From Mantis religiosa (Eukaryota; Arthropoda; Insecta; Mantodea; Mantidae): DNA of 64,000 nt. Below the pieces are notes generated by a model, which was given only the letters and a program-made list of their open reading frames with translations, made no database searches and was not told where the DNA came from. The stretch covers positions 278,730,868 through 278,794,867 of the forward strand of contig CM060950.1 in the NCBI GenBank assembly GCA_030765055.1, given 5' to 3'. Of the stretch, positions 33,850 through 47,700 are shown in pieces (the first letter of the stretch is position 1; every line of letters begins with the position of its first letter). Position numbers and translations under genes: made by a program.

Positions 33850-34325
33850 ATACTGTCGCGAACACATAATTTACGAAAGGACGGTGCGGGAGCGATAAGG
33901 GACGGATGGAGCCGCGCGAAGATGAACAGCTTGTCTAAGCAGATAAACATAGCCCTGAGATAAAAGTTATTCCAAACAAATAAAGAGATAAAAGAGATAT
34001 TCCAGTGACATCCTGATTGTCTTACAGCACTTTCGATTTCTTGTTTGTTCCACAAATATCTAGTAACATGAGTCGTACTATATTTAAGGAAGGTGCGACT
34101 TGCCAGGGGACAGTTGTAAAGACAGCCGTAAACAGTAGTTGTAACAAGAGTTGTAAACAGTGGAACTTGAGTAAGCTCTTTGATGTGGTCAAAGACCTTG
34201 GTAGATTGTAATTGTGTATGTGACGTCATCCTGCTGCTGTACGTGTATTTTTACTGAAATAAAGAACGCTTTGAATTTCTGCAACTTGGGACTTTTAATT
34301 CTACGAACCCACAAAGTCACAATAC
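33850..34325 (+). mobile_element. Solo Ty3/gypsy LTR (LTR3) with 4-bp TSD
   Basis: LTR from TGTCGCG (33854) to GTCACA (34321), flanked by ATAC at 33850-33853 and 34322-34325. Because the LTR ends in A, the duplication could also be read as AATAC (5 bp). No internal region follows; instead the module tail continues, matching the unoccupied island-1 sequence at about 8295-8330. This is the expected product of recombination between the two LTRs of a full element. Confidence 0.8.
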
Positions 34326-34353
34326 TAATACATACGATATTTAAGGATATAAG

Positions 34354-34376
34354 ATATATATATATATATATATATA
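34354..34376. repeat. (TA)n microsatellite
   Basis: Short TA tract in the module tail. Confidence 0.9.
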
Positions 34377-34439
34377 ACTTGCAAACTCAGCTGCTGCAGA
34401 GGTGGAATGCACAAAGAGAAGAACTTAAATGATTATGCT

Positions 34440-35200
34440 CTTTCTATCGGAGTGCTCTTTCTACCCTCTGTTTGCCTGTTTCTGATCTGGCGTTGTGTAA
34501 GTTACATGCTAGCCTCTGGTTCCTCAAGTCGTGATTTCAAACACGGCGGAGGAACATGGATTTTAGTGAGTGTAAAAAACCTTTAATACATGATTTCTTT
34601 TCGGAAGTTCTACCATGTAATTGCTAGTTTGCTGTCCAAACGTTCAACGAGGCATTCCGTCGCTGTCGTCAGGGAACTGGATGTGAGCTTGCCGTATACA
34701 GTATTTATAACTATACGGAAGGACTTAGAGACCACCTCGCTCGCTGGCTACATCCAGATTCTGAATGGTGCCGACAGAGTGCGTCGTCGAAAGCTCGGAC
34801 AGCGATTTAGCACTTACGTGACTCATCTCCCGAGAAGCAACCATTCATAATCAACACCGGGAGAGCTTCAAGTCTCTGATCATTAATACAGTTTGATTCC
34901 TTTGAGATGGCATTCTGATGCGCCCTGGATCGTAGTCAGTAGTTTGATAGGGGGGTGGGGTTAAGATGTTAGATATCTTATCTTGCTTCATGGTGAGATC
35001 TGTTTGTACCCTTACCTTGAGGCTGGTCTCCTGTGTTAAATGCTATTGCAGTCTACGAAGTATTTTAGAGATGTTAAGTGGCCGCCTCATGTCTTATTTG
35101 TTCCTCTATATCAAAATGCACTGCATCCTCCCCTTTTGAAAAATCTGTAGAACCATCATTGCCGTCCTCTCCCTAGTGAATTAATATTTTCTGCTATCTT
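34440..35200 (+). repeat. Island tail repeat T, copy 2
   Basis: Second copy of 8425-9000: TCTGATCTGGCGTTGTGTAAG near 34482, CCTTACCTTGAGGCTGGTCTC near 35010, ATTGCAGTCTACGA near 35046. It includes a 58-residue-longer open frame (34590-34850, 86 codons) that island 1 does not conserve; I do not regard it as a gene. Confidence 0.7.
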
Positions 35201-35667
35201 TCTTTCAAGAGGTATTCTGCTTTAATTTTCGTCACGAGGCTACATCATTGTTGCCAATCCAATGCTGAATGCTGGCAAATTTATCTTCAGCCAGCTGAAT
35301 TATATGCGCCATAGTGGACGTAGCATTTTTGTTCTATGGGGATCTGTTCAGAATGATAAGGAGGTAGACGTAATATGCCATGATTGTATTGGTGGAGAAG
35401 ACTATTTTGAGCGTGTTTTAAAGGAGTAATTAAGCTGTAAATATGAAGATTGAGAACCCTATAAAAGTTCAAGTCTTGGAAATTTTCTTTTATAAGTTTT
35501 TGCATAATCTAGCCTATCATTACATTTCGTATGGAAGCTTTCCAAAGAAGGTGGATTCCTAAAGTGGCAAAGACCTAATTCAAATATTGCATTAAAAGAT
35601 GCCACGGTCGCTATCCATTCCTAAAGCAATTTTCAAGCTATCTACTAGTTCCAGTATGATATCGTTA
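35201..35667. other. Unassigned AT-rich sequence between tail repeat and satellite
   Basis: About 470 bp with no motif, tandem structure or recognisable coding sequence. The only open frame (minus, 35287-35505) has no feature I know. Confidence 0.4.
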
Positions 35668-36735
35668 GTAACCACTTGTTTCTGGCTACCACTTATATTG
35701 ATTTATGTCGTAAGGAATTGCGGAAATCGCAGTAAACGTCCACGTGCACAACACTTTGTTTCAGGCTACTACTTATATTGATTTATGTTGTAAAGAATTT
35801 TGGAAATAGCAGTTATTGCCCACTTGCTAAACACTTTGGCATTCTTTGTAATTCCTGCCGATATTCACATGTTTCAAGCTAACACTTAAACTGATTTATC
35901 TCGTAAAGAATTTCGGAAATAGCAGTAATTGCCCACTTTAATACACTTTGGCATTCCTTGTAATTCTAGTCGATATTCACTAGTTCCTGGCTACCACTTA
36001 TATTGATTTATGGCATAAAGAATTTCGGAAATAGCAGTTCATGCTCACTTGGTCAACACTTTGGCCCCCTATGTAATTACTGTCGATATTCACCTATTCT
36101 GGCTACCACTTATATTGATTTATGTCGTAAAGAATTTCGGAAATAGCAGTTATTGTCCATTTGCTCAACACTTTGGTGCTATTTATAATTCCTGTCAATG
36201 TTCACTTGTTTCTGGCTAGCACTAATATTGATTTATGTCGTAAGGAATTTCGGAAAAAGCAGTTATTGCCCAGACTCCCAACACTTTGATATTCTTTGTA
36301 ATTTTTGGCCGATATTCACTTGTTTCTGACTACCACTTATATTGATGTATATCGTAAAGTATTTAAGAAATAGCAGTTATTCCCCAATTGCTCAACACTT
36401 TGGTATTTTTTAATTCCTGTCAGTATTCACTTGTTTCTTCCCACCACTTATATTGATTTATGTCGTAAAGAATTTCGGAAATAGCAGTTACTGCCCACTT
36501 GCTCAAAACTTTGGCTTTTCTACTAATTCCTTCCGACATTCACCTGTTTCTGGTTACTACTTATATTGATTTATGCCATAAATAATTTAGGGAATAGCAG
36601 TTATTGCCCACTTGCTCAACACTAAGGTATTCTTTGTAATTCCATTCGATATTCAATTGTTTCTGGCTACCACTAACATCGATTTACGTAGTGCATAATT
36701 TAAAAAATAGCGGTTATTGCCCACTTGCTCAATAC
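35668..36735. repeat. ~113-bp satellite (block S2)
   Basis: About nine to ten monomers; successive ACTTATATTG landmarks at 35884, 35996, 36108, 36221, 36335 and 36446 give 111-114 bp, with one short 80-bp first step. Consensus blocks as in block S1. It passes into the 107-bp satellite near 36735. Confidence 0.9.
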
Positions 36736-39700
36736 TCTATAACTGTTTAGAGTTAAGAAATGACAATCATTTCGGAGGATGAAATAAATGAGGTTCCAAA
36801 CCGCGCGGGCATTTTAGAGCTTATAGCTAACAGATATTCATATTTTTGCAAAAGAGGAAGCTTCCAGCATTTGGTCATAACGGACAGTGGTACAAATGGT
36901 GTTCAAAATGTAAAAGCTCCATAGATCTTAGAATTAACAAATAAAAATCGTTTTGGACAAGACAAAATCTCCAGCATTATGTCATTTTGGAGGATGATAC
37001 AAATGATGTTCAAATGTGTAGAGGACCCACAGTGCTTACGGTTGAAAGATAACAATCTTTTTTGTATAAAGGAAAACGGCCAACTTTAAGTCATTGGTGA
37101 GGATAAAACAAATGAAGTTGAAATGAATACAGGCTCCTTAGATCTTAGACTTATATGCTAAAAATGTTTTTGAATAAGAGAAAATCTGAAACATTAATTC
37201 ATACCGGATCGCGAAACAGATAGTTCATATTCGTACAGGCTGCAAAGAGTTTTGGGTTAACAAACGACAATCATTTTGCATAAGAGAAAACCTACAGATT
37301 TAGTCATTTCGGCGGATAAAATAAATGTAGTTCAAAAGCGCACTGGCTCCATAGGACTTAGAGTTGACAAATAACCATAATTTTGGATAATATAAAACCG
37401 CAAACATTTGGTCATTTTGGAGGATGAAACAAATGAAGCTCAAATGAGTACAGGCTCCTTAGCGCTTAGAGTTAACAGATAACAATCTTTTTGTCTAAGA
37501 GAAAACCTCCAACATTACGTCATACCGGATAGCCAAAAAATTGCAGAATAAGAAGAACAATGGAATGCAAAACAAACGAAGTTCAAATGAATACAGGCAC
37601 CTAAGAGCTTAGACGTATCTGATAAAAGTCTTTTTGGATAAGAAAATCTGCAACATTAAGTCAAAACCAATAGCAAAACAATAGAATTTCAAAAAATACA
37701 GGCTCCTTAAGGCTTAGACTTCTGTGATAAAAATTTACTTGCATCAGAGAAAACCTCCAACATTAAGCCATACCGGCTATCAAAACAAATGAAGTTAAAA
37801 CGAATCCAGGCTGCTTAGGGCTCAGACTTATGTGATAAAAATCTTTGTGGATAAGAGAAAACCTCCAACATTAAGTTATACGGTATAGTGAAAAAAATGA
37901 AAATATAATGCGTACAGGCTCTACAGAGATGAGTGCTAACAAATGACAATCCTTTTTATATAGGAGTTAAACCTACAACATATGCTTAAAGTTAAAGGAC
38001 AACACTCCATTTGGATAAACGAAAACCTTCACATTTAGGTCATTTGCGAGGCTTCAACAAATGAGGTTCAAACGAATACAGGCTCCTTAGAACCTAGAGT
38101 TATCTGACAACAATATTTTTAGATAAGAAAAAACCACTAACATTAAGGTATATCGCATAGTGCAAAACCAATAAGGTTCAAATAAACACATTCTCCAAAG
38201 AGCTTAGAGTAAACAAATGACAATAATTTTGTATCAGAAATACCCTACAATATTAAGTTATTTCGGAGGTTGAAACATATGAAGGTTAAATGAATACAGG
38301 TTTCTTACAGCTTAGACTTATCTGATAAAATCTTTTTGGATAAGATAAAACACCCAACATTAAAACATACCGGATAGCAAAGCAATTGAAGCTCAAATGA
38401 ATACAGTCTCCTTAGAGCTTAGAATTATCTGATAAAATCATTTTGGATAAGATAAAACCTCCAAATTAAGTCATACCGGACAGCAAAACAATTGACGTTC
38501 CAATGAATAAAGGCTCCTTAGAACATAGGCGTATCTGATAAAAGTCTTTTAGGTTAAGTAAACCTTCATTATTAAGTCATACGGGATAGCAAAACAATTG
38601 AAGTTCAAATGAATACAAGCACCATAGGGTTTAGAGTTATCTGACAACATTGCTTATGGATACAAGAAAACCTCTATCTTTACGGCATATCGGATAGTGA
38701 AACAAATGAAGTTCAAATGCATACAGGCTCTAAAGAGCTTAGAATAAACAAATGACAAACATTATGCATAAGAGAACACCTCCAACATTAAAATATTTCG
38801 GAGGTTCAAACAAATGATGTTTAAATGAGTACCGGCTCCATAGAGCTTACTGCTAATAGATATTATTTATTTTGGAGAACAGAGAAACTCAATTTAGTCA
38901 TTTGCGAGGATGAAACAATTGAAGTTCAAAGTAATACAAGCATCTTAGAGCTGAGAATTATCTGATAGAAATCTTTCTTCGATCAGAGAAAACCTACAAA
39001 GTTAAGTCATACCGGATGGCAAAACAATTGAAGTTCCAGTTAATACAGGGTACTTAGAGCTAAGACTTCTGTGATCAAAATCTTTTTGGATAAGAGAAAG
39101 CCTCCAACATTAAGTCATAACGGTTAGCAAAGCTGATGAAGTCAAATGAGTACCGGACCTACAGGAATTAGAGTTAACAAATGATAATCATATTGCATAA
39201 GAGTTAACCTCCAACATTAAGAAATTTCGGAGGTGGAAGCAAATGATATTTGAGTTAGTACTGGATCCATAAGGCTTAGTGCTAACAGATAAAAATCTTT
39301 AGGGGAAGTGAAAATCTCTAACATAAAGTCATAAAGGATAGCAAAACAATTGAATTTCAAATAAATGTAGGCTCTTTTGAGCTTATGCTTATCTGATAAA
39401 AATCTTTTTGCATCAGGGAAAAACTCCAACATTAAGTCATACCGGATAACAAAACAAATGAAGTTAAAACGAGTCCAGGCTCCTGAGGGCTCAGTCTTAT
39501 GTGATACAAATCTTTGTGTTTAAGAGAAAACATCCACAGTTAAGTCATACCGGATAGCAAAGCAATTGAAGATCAAAGGAATTCAGGCTTCCTAGAGCTT
39601 AGACTTATCTGGTAAATATCTTTTTGGATAAGAGAAAACCTCCAGCAATAAATCATACCGGATAGCAAAAAAGTTGAAATTCAAAAGCATACAGGCTCCT

Positions 39701-42240
39701 TGGAGCTTACACTTCTCTGATAAAAATTTTCTTGCATCACAGTAAACCTCCATCAATAAGTCATACCGGATAACAAAACAAATGAAGCTAAAAAAAGTCC
39801 AGCCTCCTTAGGGCTCAGACTTATGTGATAAAATCTTTGTGAATAAGAGAAAACCTCCAAATTTAAGTCATATGGTATAGTGAAACAAATGAAAATCTAA
39901 TCCCTCTAGGCTCTACAGAGATGAGTGCTAACAAATGACAATCATTTTATATAGGAGTTAAACCAACAACATAGGCTTAAAGTTAAAGGACAACATTCCT
40001 TTTGGATAAAGGGAAACCTTCACCCTTAAGTCATTTGCTAGGCTTAAACAAATGAGGTTCATACGAATACATCCTCCTTAGAGCTTAGACCTATCTGATA
40101 AGAATTTCTGCGGATAAGAAAAAAACCTCCAACATTAAGTCATACCGGATAGAAAACAATTGAAGCTTAAATGTATACAGGCTCCTTAGAGCTTAGTCCT
40201 ATCTGATCAAAATCTTTTTGTATAAGAGAAAACTTCCACTATTAACTCATACAAGATAGCAAAACAATTGAAGTTCAAATAAGTACAGGCTCCTTAGAGT
40301 TTAGAGTTATCTGACAGAATTTCTTTTGGATAAAAGAAAACCTTTAGCTTTACGGCATATAGGATAGTGAAACAAATGAGGTTTTAATGCAAAACAGGTT
40401 CTAAAGAGCTTAGAGTTAACAAATGACAACCAGTTTGTATAAGAGAACACCTCCATCATAAGGATCTTTAGGGGGTTGAAACAAACGATGTTTAAATGAG
40501 CACCGGCTCCATAGAGCTTACAACTAACAGATAAATTTTTTTGGATAACAGAAAAACTCCGTCATTTAGTCATTTGCTAGGATGAAACAATTGAAGTTCA
40601 AGTTAATACAGGCTCCTTAGAGCAGAGAATTATCTGATAGAAATCTTTTTGGATCGGCGAAAACCTCCAACATTAAGTCATATCGGATAGCAAAACAATT
40701 GAATTTCAAATGAATTCAGGCTTCTTAGAGCTCAGTCTTGACTGATAAATTTATTTTTGGATAAGAGAAAACCTCCTACATTAAGTCATAACGGATAGCA
40801 AATCAATTGAGGTTTAAATGAGTAAGGGCCCCTTAGAGCTTAACTTGTCTGATAAAAATCTTTTTTGATCAGAGAAAACCTCCAACATTAGGTAATACCG
40901 GGTAGCAAAAGCATTGAAGTCCATATAAATTTAGGCTACTTAGAGCTTAGGCTTATCCTAAAAAAATATTTTTGAATAAGAGTAAACTTCCAACATTAAT
41001 TCATACCGTATACCAAAATAATTTAATTTCAAATGAATACAGGCTCCTTAGAGTCTAAACCTATCTGATAAAAATATTTTTGGATAAGAAAAATCCTCCA
41101 ACTTTAAGTCATAGCGGATATGAGAACAATTGAAATTCAAATGAATACAGGCTCCTTGGAGCTTAGACCTATCTGATTAAAATCTCTGTGAATAAGAAGA
41201 AACCTCCAATATTAAGTCAAACCGGATAACAAAACTATTGAAGTTCAAACGAATCCAGGCTCCTTAAAGCTTAGACTTACCTACCAGTTAAAAATCTTTT
41301 TGAACAACAGAAAATCTTCATCATTTAGTCACTTGAGAGGATGAAACAATTGATGTTCAAGAGTTTACATGCTTCATAGAGCTAAGAGTTATCTGACAAA
41401 AATCTTTGTGGATCAGAAAAAAATCTCCACTATCAAGCCATACCGGATAGCAAAACAATAGAAGCTCAAAGGAATATAGGCTGCTTAGAGCTGACACTTA
41501 TCTGCTAAAACAATTTTGTATAAGGGAACACCTCCAACATTAAATCATACCGAAAAGCAAATTAATGAATTTCAAATGAATACAGGCTCCATACAGCTTA
41601 GTCCTATCTGATAAAAATCTTTCTGGATAAGGGAGAACCTCCAACATTAAGTCAAATCGGATAGCAAAACAATTGAAGTTCAAATGAATACGGGCTCCAT
41701 AGAGCTTAGTTCTATCTGATAAAAATATTTGTGGATAAGGGAAAACCTCCAACATTAATTCATACCGGATAGCAAAACATTTGAATTCCAACTGAATGCA
41801 GGCTCCATAGAGCTTAGTCCTATCTGATAAAAATCTTTGTGGATTAGGGAAAACCTCCAACATTTATTCATACCGGATAGCAAAACATTTGAATTTCAAA
41901 TGAATGCAGGCTCCTTAGAGCATAGACCTATCTGTTAAAAATCCTTTTGGATAAGAGAATATCTAAAAAATTAAGTCATACCGGACAGCAAAACATTTAA
42001 AGTTCAACTGAATACAGGGTTTCTAGGGCATAGACGTATCTGACAAAGGTATATTTGGATAAGAGAAATTTCAGCATTAAGTCATACGGGATAGTAAAAC
42101 AATTGAAAGTCAAATGAATGTAGACTGCTTAGAGTTTGCCCCTATCAGATAAAAATCTTTGTGGATAAGGGAAAACCTCCAACATTACGTCATACCGGAT
42201 TGCAAAACAATTCAAATTGAAATAAATACAGGCTCCTAGA
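36736..42240. repeat. ~107-bp satellite, alpha type (block B)
   Basis: About 51 diverged monomers in one orientation. Typical blocks: CAGGCTCCTTAGAGCTTAGA, TATCTGATAAAAATCTTTTT, CCTCCAACATTAAGTCATAC and CGGATAGCAAAACAATTGAA. Several subtypes are mixed, for example a version with GCAAAACAATTGAAG against one with GTGAAACAAATGAAG. No genes. Confidence 0.92.
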
Positions 42241-43496
42241 GCTTAGGCTTATGTGATAATAAGTGCAATAGAATACAGGCTTCTTAGAGCTTAGACTTCT
42301 CAGACACAAATGATTCTGGACAAGAGGAAACCTCTAAATATACGGCATATCGCATTGTGAAACAAATGAAGTGCAAAAGAATACATGTGCCTTAGAGCTT
42401 AGACTTCTCTGACAACATCGTTTTTGGATAAAAGGAAACCTCTAAATTTAGAGCATATCGCATTGTGTAACTAATGAAGTTCTAAACTATACCGGCTCCA
42501 TGGAGCTTGGATTTCTCTGACTACAACGCTCTTGGATAAAGGAAACCTCTAAATTTACAGCATATCGCATTGTGGAACAAATGAAATTCAAAATAATGCA
42601 GTCTCCTTAAAGCTTAGACATCTCTTACAACAACGCTTTTGGATAAAGGAAACCTCTAAGTTTACGGCATATTGCATTGTCAAATAAATGAAGTTCTAAA
42701 GTATACCGGCTCCTTAGAGCTTATACGTCTCTTTCAACAACGCTTTTGGATAAAAGGAAACCTCTAAGTTTACAGCATATCACATTGTGGAACAAAAGAA
42801 GGTCAAAAGAATGCAGGCTTCTTAAGGCTTAGTCTTCTCTGACAACAACGCTTTTGGATAAAAGGAAACCTCTAAATTTACAGCATATCGCATTGTGGAA
42901 CAAATGAAATTCAAAATAATGCAGTCTCCTTAAAGCTTAGACATCTCTTACAACAACGCTTTTGGATAAAGGAAACCTCTAAGTTTACGGCATATTGCAT
43001 TGTCAAATAAATGAAGTTCTAAAGTATACCGGCTCCTTAGAGATTATACGTCTCTTTCAACAACGCTTTTGGATAAAAGGAAACCTCTAAGTTTACAGCA
43101 TATCACATTGTGGAACAAATGAAGGTCAAAAGAATGCAGGCTTCTTAAGGCTTAGTCTTCTCTGACAACAACGCTTTTGGATAAAAGGAAACCTCTAAAT
43201 TTACAGCATATCGCATTGTGAAACAAATGAAAGTCAAAATAATACAGGTTCCTTAGAGCTTAGACTTCTCTGGCAACAACGCTTTTGGGTAAAGGAAACC
43301 TCTAAATTTACAGCATATCGCATAGTGAAGCAAATGAAGAGCAAAGGTATACCGGCTCGTTTGAGCTTAAACTTCTCTGAGAACATCGCTTTTGGATAAA
43401 AGGAAATCTCAAAATTTACGACGAATTACATAGTGAAACAAATAAAGGTCTGAAGAATGCAGGCTCCTTAGAGCTAAGACATCTCTGACAACAACA
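42241..43496. repeat. ~107-bp satellite, beta type (block C1)
   Basis: The same monomer frame continues, but its sequence switches to GACAACAACGCTTTTGGATA, GGAAACCTCTAAATTTACAG and CATATCGCATTGTGGAACAA. A three-monomer segment (~323 bp) is duplicated at about 42580-42850 and 42904-43170. Ends at the LINE fragment. Confidence 0.92.
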
Positions 43497-44788
43497 GACG
43501 TGGAAATAGCACATCTACCAAATCAGGGGTAAAGCCAACGCTCTATTGGGCAAGCTTTACCCCCTCATAAACGTGAGCTCCCATAAAAGCATGAACTTAG
43601 GCCTCACGCTATACAAAACTCTTATAAGGCCCATATTAACGTATGGAACGCCGGTCTGGCGGTATGCTGCCAAAACATATATAATAAGACTACAAGAATT
43701 TCAAAACAAAATACTACGAATGATAGCAAAAGTACCGCACACAGCACCAGCCAACCTACTACATAGCGAAATAAAAATGCACACAGTAGAAGAATTCATT
43801 AAGAAAGTAGCAAATGGCACCTATAAAAACCTTGAAATACACCACAACCCTCTAATATCACGACTCGGAAACTACACTACAGAAATAAACATACATGCGC
43901 GACCATTATCACTGTTCGAAAGAAGACTCACACATGACGACGAAGACGACGTTCAGAACTTCCTGAACAACCTATTAAGGGACAACTGACACAGACAGTT
44001 AGGCTGAGCCCCCTACTTTCCCTTCATTAATCTTTATCTTTCTGACTCTTTTCAGAACACTGTCCGCACAGAGCCCACCAATCCCTTGAAAACAGTCAAG
44101 GCGGTCCGGGAGTTAGAGGGCCTCCCACCAGTGCCCTACAGTCGCAGAGAGAGCGGGCGACTGCAGATGGAGAAGGACACACCGACGGCAACGCATGGAC
44201 TAAGGAAATAACGAACGGCCACGCCGGAACTAAGGATGACCGAACACATAGTTTGAATTGCATGCGAGTACAAACCATTGACAAACCCAGGAAACTGGGG
44301 CCATAAGTAGAACTAACAACCATACCAATAACAATCCCTGACTATCAGGTCACCAAGGCCTGAGCTTTATTATTATAATACACATAGGCTTACAAAACAC
44401 ACATATATAATAGATAAGCTACACGCAACACTGACCAACAGGCCTACCTGGCCTGAGCCATAGGAATATAATTAAACTAAGGCATGAATTACACTTGGTG
44501 GTGCCCAGGTTTCATGGTCACCACCAAGAAGCAACATAGACGCGCTCGCATGCATCGCATGCCAGCTTAATAGATACCACAAACTAAACGGGGTGCTATA
44601 CGGGACCCGACTAAGCCTGTTAAAAAATGCACGCAAAATAATTTAACGTTCACGTAACTAACACGTGGAGGTTTTTTTTAGTGAATATGCCTGGGCCCCT
44701 CAGGGCACAGGGACACTCACACTCTCGGCCATCGCACGTGGGCAGTCGCCTAAAACTAGGTTTTCCACCTCCACGGTAAAAAAAAAGA
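43497..44788 (+). mobile_element. 5'-truncated Jockey-like LINE fragment in satellite
   Basis: A 1.3-kb insertion made of the RT C-terminal region, a ~0.8-kb 3' UTR and a short A-rich end (TAAAAAAAAAG at about 44778-44788). The satellite stops at TCTGACAACAAC and resumes at ACAGCATATCGC, so roughly 40 bp of monomer is missing and there is no clear long TSD. Dead on arrival by truncation, as is usual for LINE copies. Confidence 0.8.
43510..43989 (+). pseudogene. LINE ORF2 C-terminal (RT thumb and tail) fragment
   Basis: An open frame of about 159 codons from 43510 to the stop at 43989, with no ATG at its beginning. Motifs typical of the region after the RT catalytic core of Jockey-type LINEs: GKANALLGKLYPLI, LYKTLIRPILTYGTPVW, LQEFQNKILRMIA and HNPLISRLGNY. 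The stop at 43507 lies just upstream of the homologous part. The frame is otherwise intact, suggesting a younger insertion than the LINE at 1580. Confidence 0.85.
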
Positions 44789-47700
44789 CAGCATATCGCA
44801 TTGTGGAACAAACGAAGAGCCAGAGAATGCAAACTGCTTAGAGCTTGGAATTCTCTGACAAAAACGCCTTTGGATAAAAAAACTTCTAAATTTACGGAAT
44901 ATAGCATAGTGAAACAAATGAAGTGCAATAGAATACAGCCTCCTTAGAACCTAGACTTCTCTGACACAAATGTTTTTGATAAAAGGAAACCTCTAAAATT
45001 ACGGCATATCGCATAGTGAAACAAATTAAATGCAGCAGAATGCAGGCTCCTTAGAGCTTAGACTTCTCTGACACAAATGTTTTTGATAAAAGGAAACCTC
45101 TAAAATTACGGCATATCGCATAGTGAAACAAATTAAATGCAGCAGAATGCAGGCTCCTTAGAACCTAGACTTCTCTGACACAAATGTTTTTGATAAAAGG
45201 AAACCTCTAAATTTACGGCATATCGCTTAGTGAAGCAAATGAAGTGCAATAGAATGCGGGCTCCTTAGAGCTGAGACTTCTCTGAAAAAAATGCTTTTGG
45301 ATAAAAGGAAACCTCTAAATTTACAGCATATCGCATTGTGGAACAAATGAAAGTCAAAAGAATGCAGTCTCCTTAAAGCTTAGACATGTCTTACAACAAC
45401 GCTTTTGGATAAAGTAAACCCCTAAGTTTACGGCATATCGCATTGCCAAACAAATGAAGTTCTAAAGCATACCGGCTCCTTAGAACTTAGACGTCTGTTA
45501 CAACAACGCTTTTGGATAAAAGGAAACCTCTAAGTTTACAGCATATCGCATTGTGAAACAAATGAATGTCAAAAAATGCAGGCTACTTAAGGCTTAGTGT
45601 TCTCTGACAACAACGCTTTTGGATAAAAGGAAACCTCTAAATTTACAGCATATCGCATTGTGTAACAAATGAAGGTCAAAAAAATGCAGGCTACTTAAGG
45701 CTTAGTGTTCTCTGACAACAACACTTTTGGATAAAAGGAAACCTCTAAATTTACAGCATATCGCATTGTGTAACAAATGAAGGTCAAAAAATGTAGGCTA
45801 CTTAAGGCTTAGTGTTCTCTGACAACAACGCTTTTGGATAAAAGGAAACCTCTAAATTTACAGCATATCGCATTGTGAAACAAATGAATGTCAAAAATTG
45901 CAGGCTCCTTATATCTGAGATTTCTCTTCCAACAACATTTTGGGATAAAAGGAAACCTCTATATTTACGGCATATCGCACATTGAAACAAATGAAGTGCA
46001 AATGAATGCAGGCTCCTAAGAGCTTAGACCTCTCTGACAACAACGCTTTTGGATAAAAGGAAACCTGTAAATTTACAGCATATTGCATTGTGGAACAAAT
46101 GGAAGGCAAAAAATACAGGCTCCTTAGAGCTTAGACTTCTCTGCCAAAAACGCTTTTGGATAAAAGGAAACCTCTAAGTTTACAGCATATCCCATTTTGG
46201 AACAAATGAAGGTCAAATGAATGCAGACTTCTTAAGGCTCAGTCTCCTCTGATAACAACGCTTTTGGATAAAAGGAAACCTCTAAGTTTACAGCATATCG
46301 CATAATGCAACAAATGGGAGTCAAAAGAATGCAGGCTCCTTAGACCTTAGACTTCTCTGACACAAATGCATTTGGCTAATTAGAAACCTCTAAATTCACG
46401 GCATATCGCATAGTGAAACAAATGAAGAGCAAAAGAATACAGGCTCCTTAGAGCTTAGACTTTTCCGACAATATGGCTTTTGGATAAACGGAAACCTCTA
46501 AATTTACAGCATATCGCATAGTGCAACAAATGGGAGTCAAAAGATTGCAGGCTCCTTAGAGCTTAGACTTCTCTGACACTAATGATTTTGGATAAAAGAA
46601 AACCTCCAAATATACGGCATATCGAATTGTGAAACAAATGAAGTGCAATAGAATTCAGGCTCCTTAGAGCTTAGACTTCTCTGAGAAAAGGATTTTGGAT
46701 AAAAGGAAACCTCTAAATATACGGCATATCGCATTGTGGAACAAATGAATGTGAATGCAGGCTCCTGAGAGCTTAGACCTATTTGACGGAAATGATTTTG
46801 GATGAAAGGGAACCTCTAAAAATGCGGTATATCCAATTTTGGAGCAAATGAAACGGAATGCAGGCTCCTTAGAGCTTAGCTTCTCTGACACAAATGATTT
46901 TCGATAAGGGAAACCACTAAATTTACGGCATATCGCAGTGTGGAACAAATGAAAGGCAAAAGAATGCTGGCTCCTTCGAGCTTAAACTTCTCCGGCAACA
47001 ACGTTTTGGAATAAAGCAAACCTCTATATATACAGCATATCGCATTTTGGAACAAATGGTGGTCAAAAGAATGCAGGCTTCTTTAGGCTAAATCTTCTCT
47101 GACAAGAACGCTTTTGGATAAAAGGAAACTTCTACATTTACAGCATATCACACTGTGAAGCAAATGGAAGTCAAAAGAATGCAGGCACCTTAGAGCTTAG
47201 ACTTCTCTGACAAAAACGCTTTTGGGTAAAGGAAACCTCTGAATTTACAGCATATCGCATAGTGAAAAAATCAAGAGCAAAAGTATACGGATCGTTAGAG
47301 CTTAAACTTCTCTGAGAACATCGCTTTAGGATAAAAGGAAACCTCAAAATTTACGACATATTACACAGTGAAACCAATGAAGTGCAAAAGTTTAGAGGCT
47401 CCTTAGAGCTTAGTTATCTCTGTCAACAACGCTTTTAGATAAATGAAACCTCTATATTTACAGCACATCGCATTGTGGAACAAATGAAAGTCAAATGAAT
47501 ACAGTCTCCTTAAAGCATAGACATGTCCTACAACAACGCTTTTGGATAACGGAAATCCCTAAGTTTACGGCATATCGCATTGTCAAACAAATGAAGTTCA
47601 AAAGTATACCGGCCACTTAGAACTTAGACGTCTGTTACAACAACGCTTTTGGATAAAAGGAAACCTCTAAGTTTACAGCATATCGCATTGTGTAACAAAT

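Noticed and set aside
43546..43989. A host gene of about 147 codons
   Set aside because: Its motifs are those of the C-terminal part of LINE ORF2, it has no ATG start, and it ends in a LINE-like 3' UTR with an A-rich tail.
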